A DNA stretch of 6,065 nt from an uncultured Vogesella sp. (GTDB lineage: Bacteria > Pseudomonadota > Gammaproteobacteria > Burkholderiales > Chromobacteriaceae): NCBI GenBank assembly GCA_946479405.1, contig CAMLGD010000195.1, positions 1 through 6,065 on the forward strand. The letters are read 5' to 3'. The position numbers and the translations under genes were made by a program. Within the stretch, counting starts at the first letter, position 1; each line of letters begins with the position of its first letter. The notes under the pieces were generated by a model, which saw nothing but the letters and a program-made list of their open reading frames with translations, ran no database searches and was not told the DNA's origin. Shown here one piece after another: positions 5,185 through 6,065 of this stretch.

Positions 5185-6065
<881 letters not shown>

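Overview
This GC-rich window carries one strand of genes, all on the minus strand, so transcription runs from the right edge to the left edge. It belongs to a bacterial system that oxidises alcohols with pyrroloquinoline quinone (PQQ). The base composition, the PedF/ExaC-type genes and the PqqA sequence fit a Gram-negative proteobacterium, possibly a beta-proteobacterium of the Neisseriales type. That taxonomic guess is inference only.

Layout in the direction of transcription: (1) 6065-5185, the C-terminal part of an ExaC/AldB-type NAD-dependent aldehyde dehydrogenase that enters from the right edge. (2) 5184-4902, a 283-nt intergenic stretch holding two inverted REP-like units with outward GTAG heads. 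(3) 4901-1457, a tight five-gene run: a DUF779 protein, a PedF-like cytochrome c-550, an MxaJ/XoxJ-like periplasmic solute-binding protein, a SoxYZ-like carrier and a metallo-beta-lactamase-fold hydrolase. Junctions are 4-nt ATGA overlaps or gaps of 4 and 8 nt. (4) 1357-1332, a strong Rho-independent terminator that closes this run. (5) 1308-1264, a 16-bp palindrome abutting a likely promoter, followed by pqqA, pqqB and the 5' end of pqqC, which leaves through the left edge.

Taken together, the pqq genes make the PQQ cofactor. A quinoprotein alcohol dehydrogenase, not encoded in the window, would oxidise alcohols in the periplasm and hand electrons to cytochrome c-550. The aldehyde dehydrogenase would consume the aldehyde product in the cytoplasm. 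The solute-binding, SoxYZ-like and hydrolase genes form the conserved but biochemically unexplained 'quinoprotein relay' set. They are the closest thing here to an undescribed system: a secreted carrier protein with one candidate thiol, encoded in a translationally coupled pair with a secreted metal hydrolase. Other points worth attention are a PqqA precursor with three cysteines in a C-x3-C-x2-C pattern, a TTG-initiated pqqC, and base-pair covariation between the two REP units.
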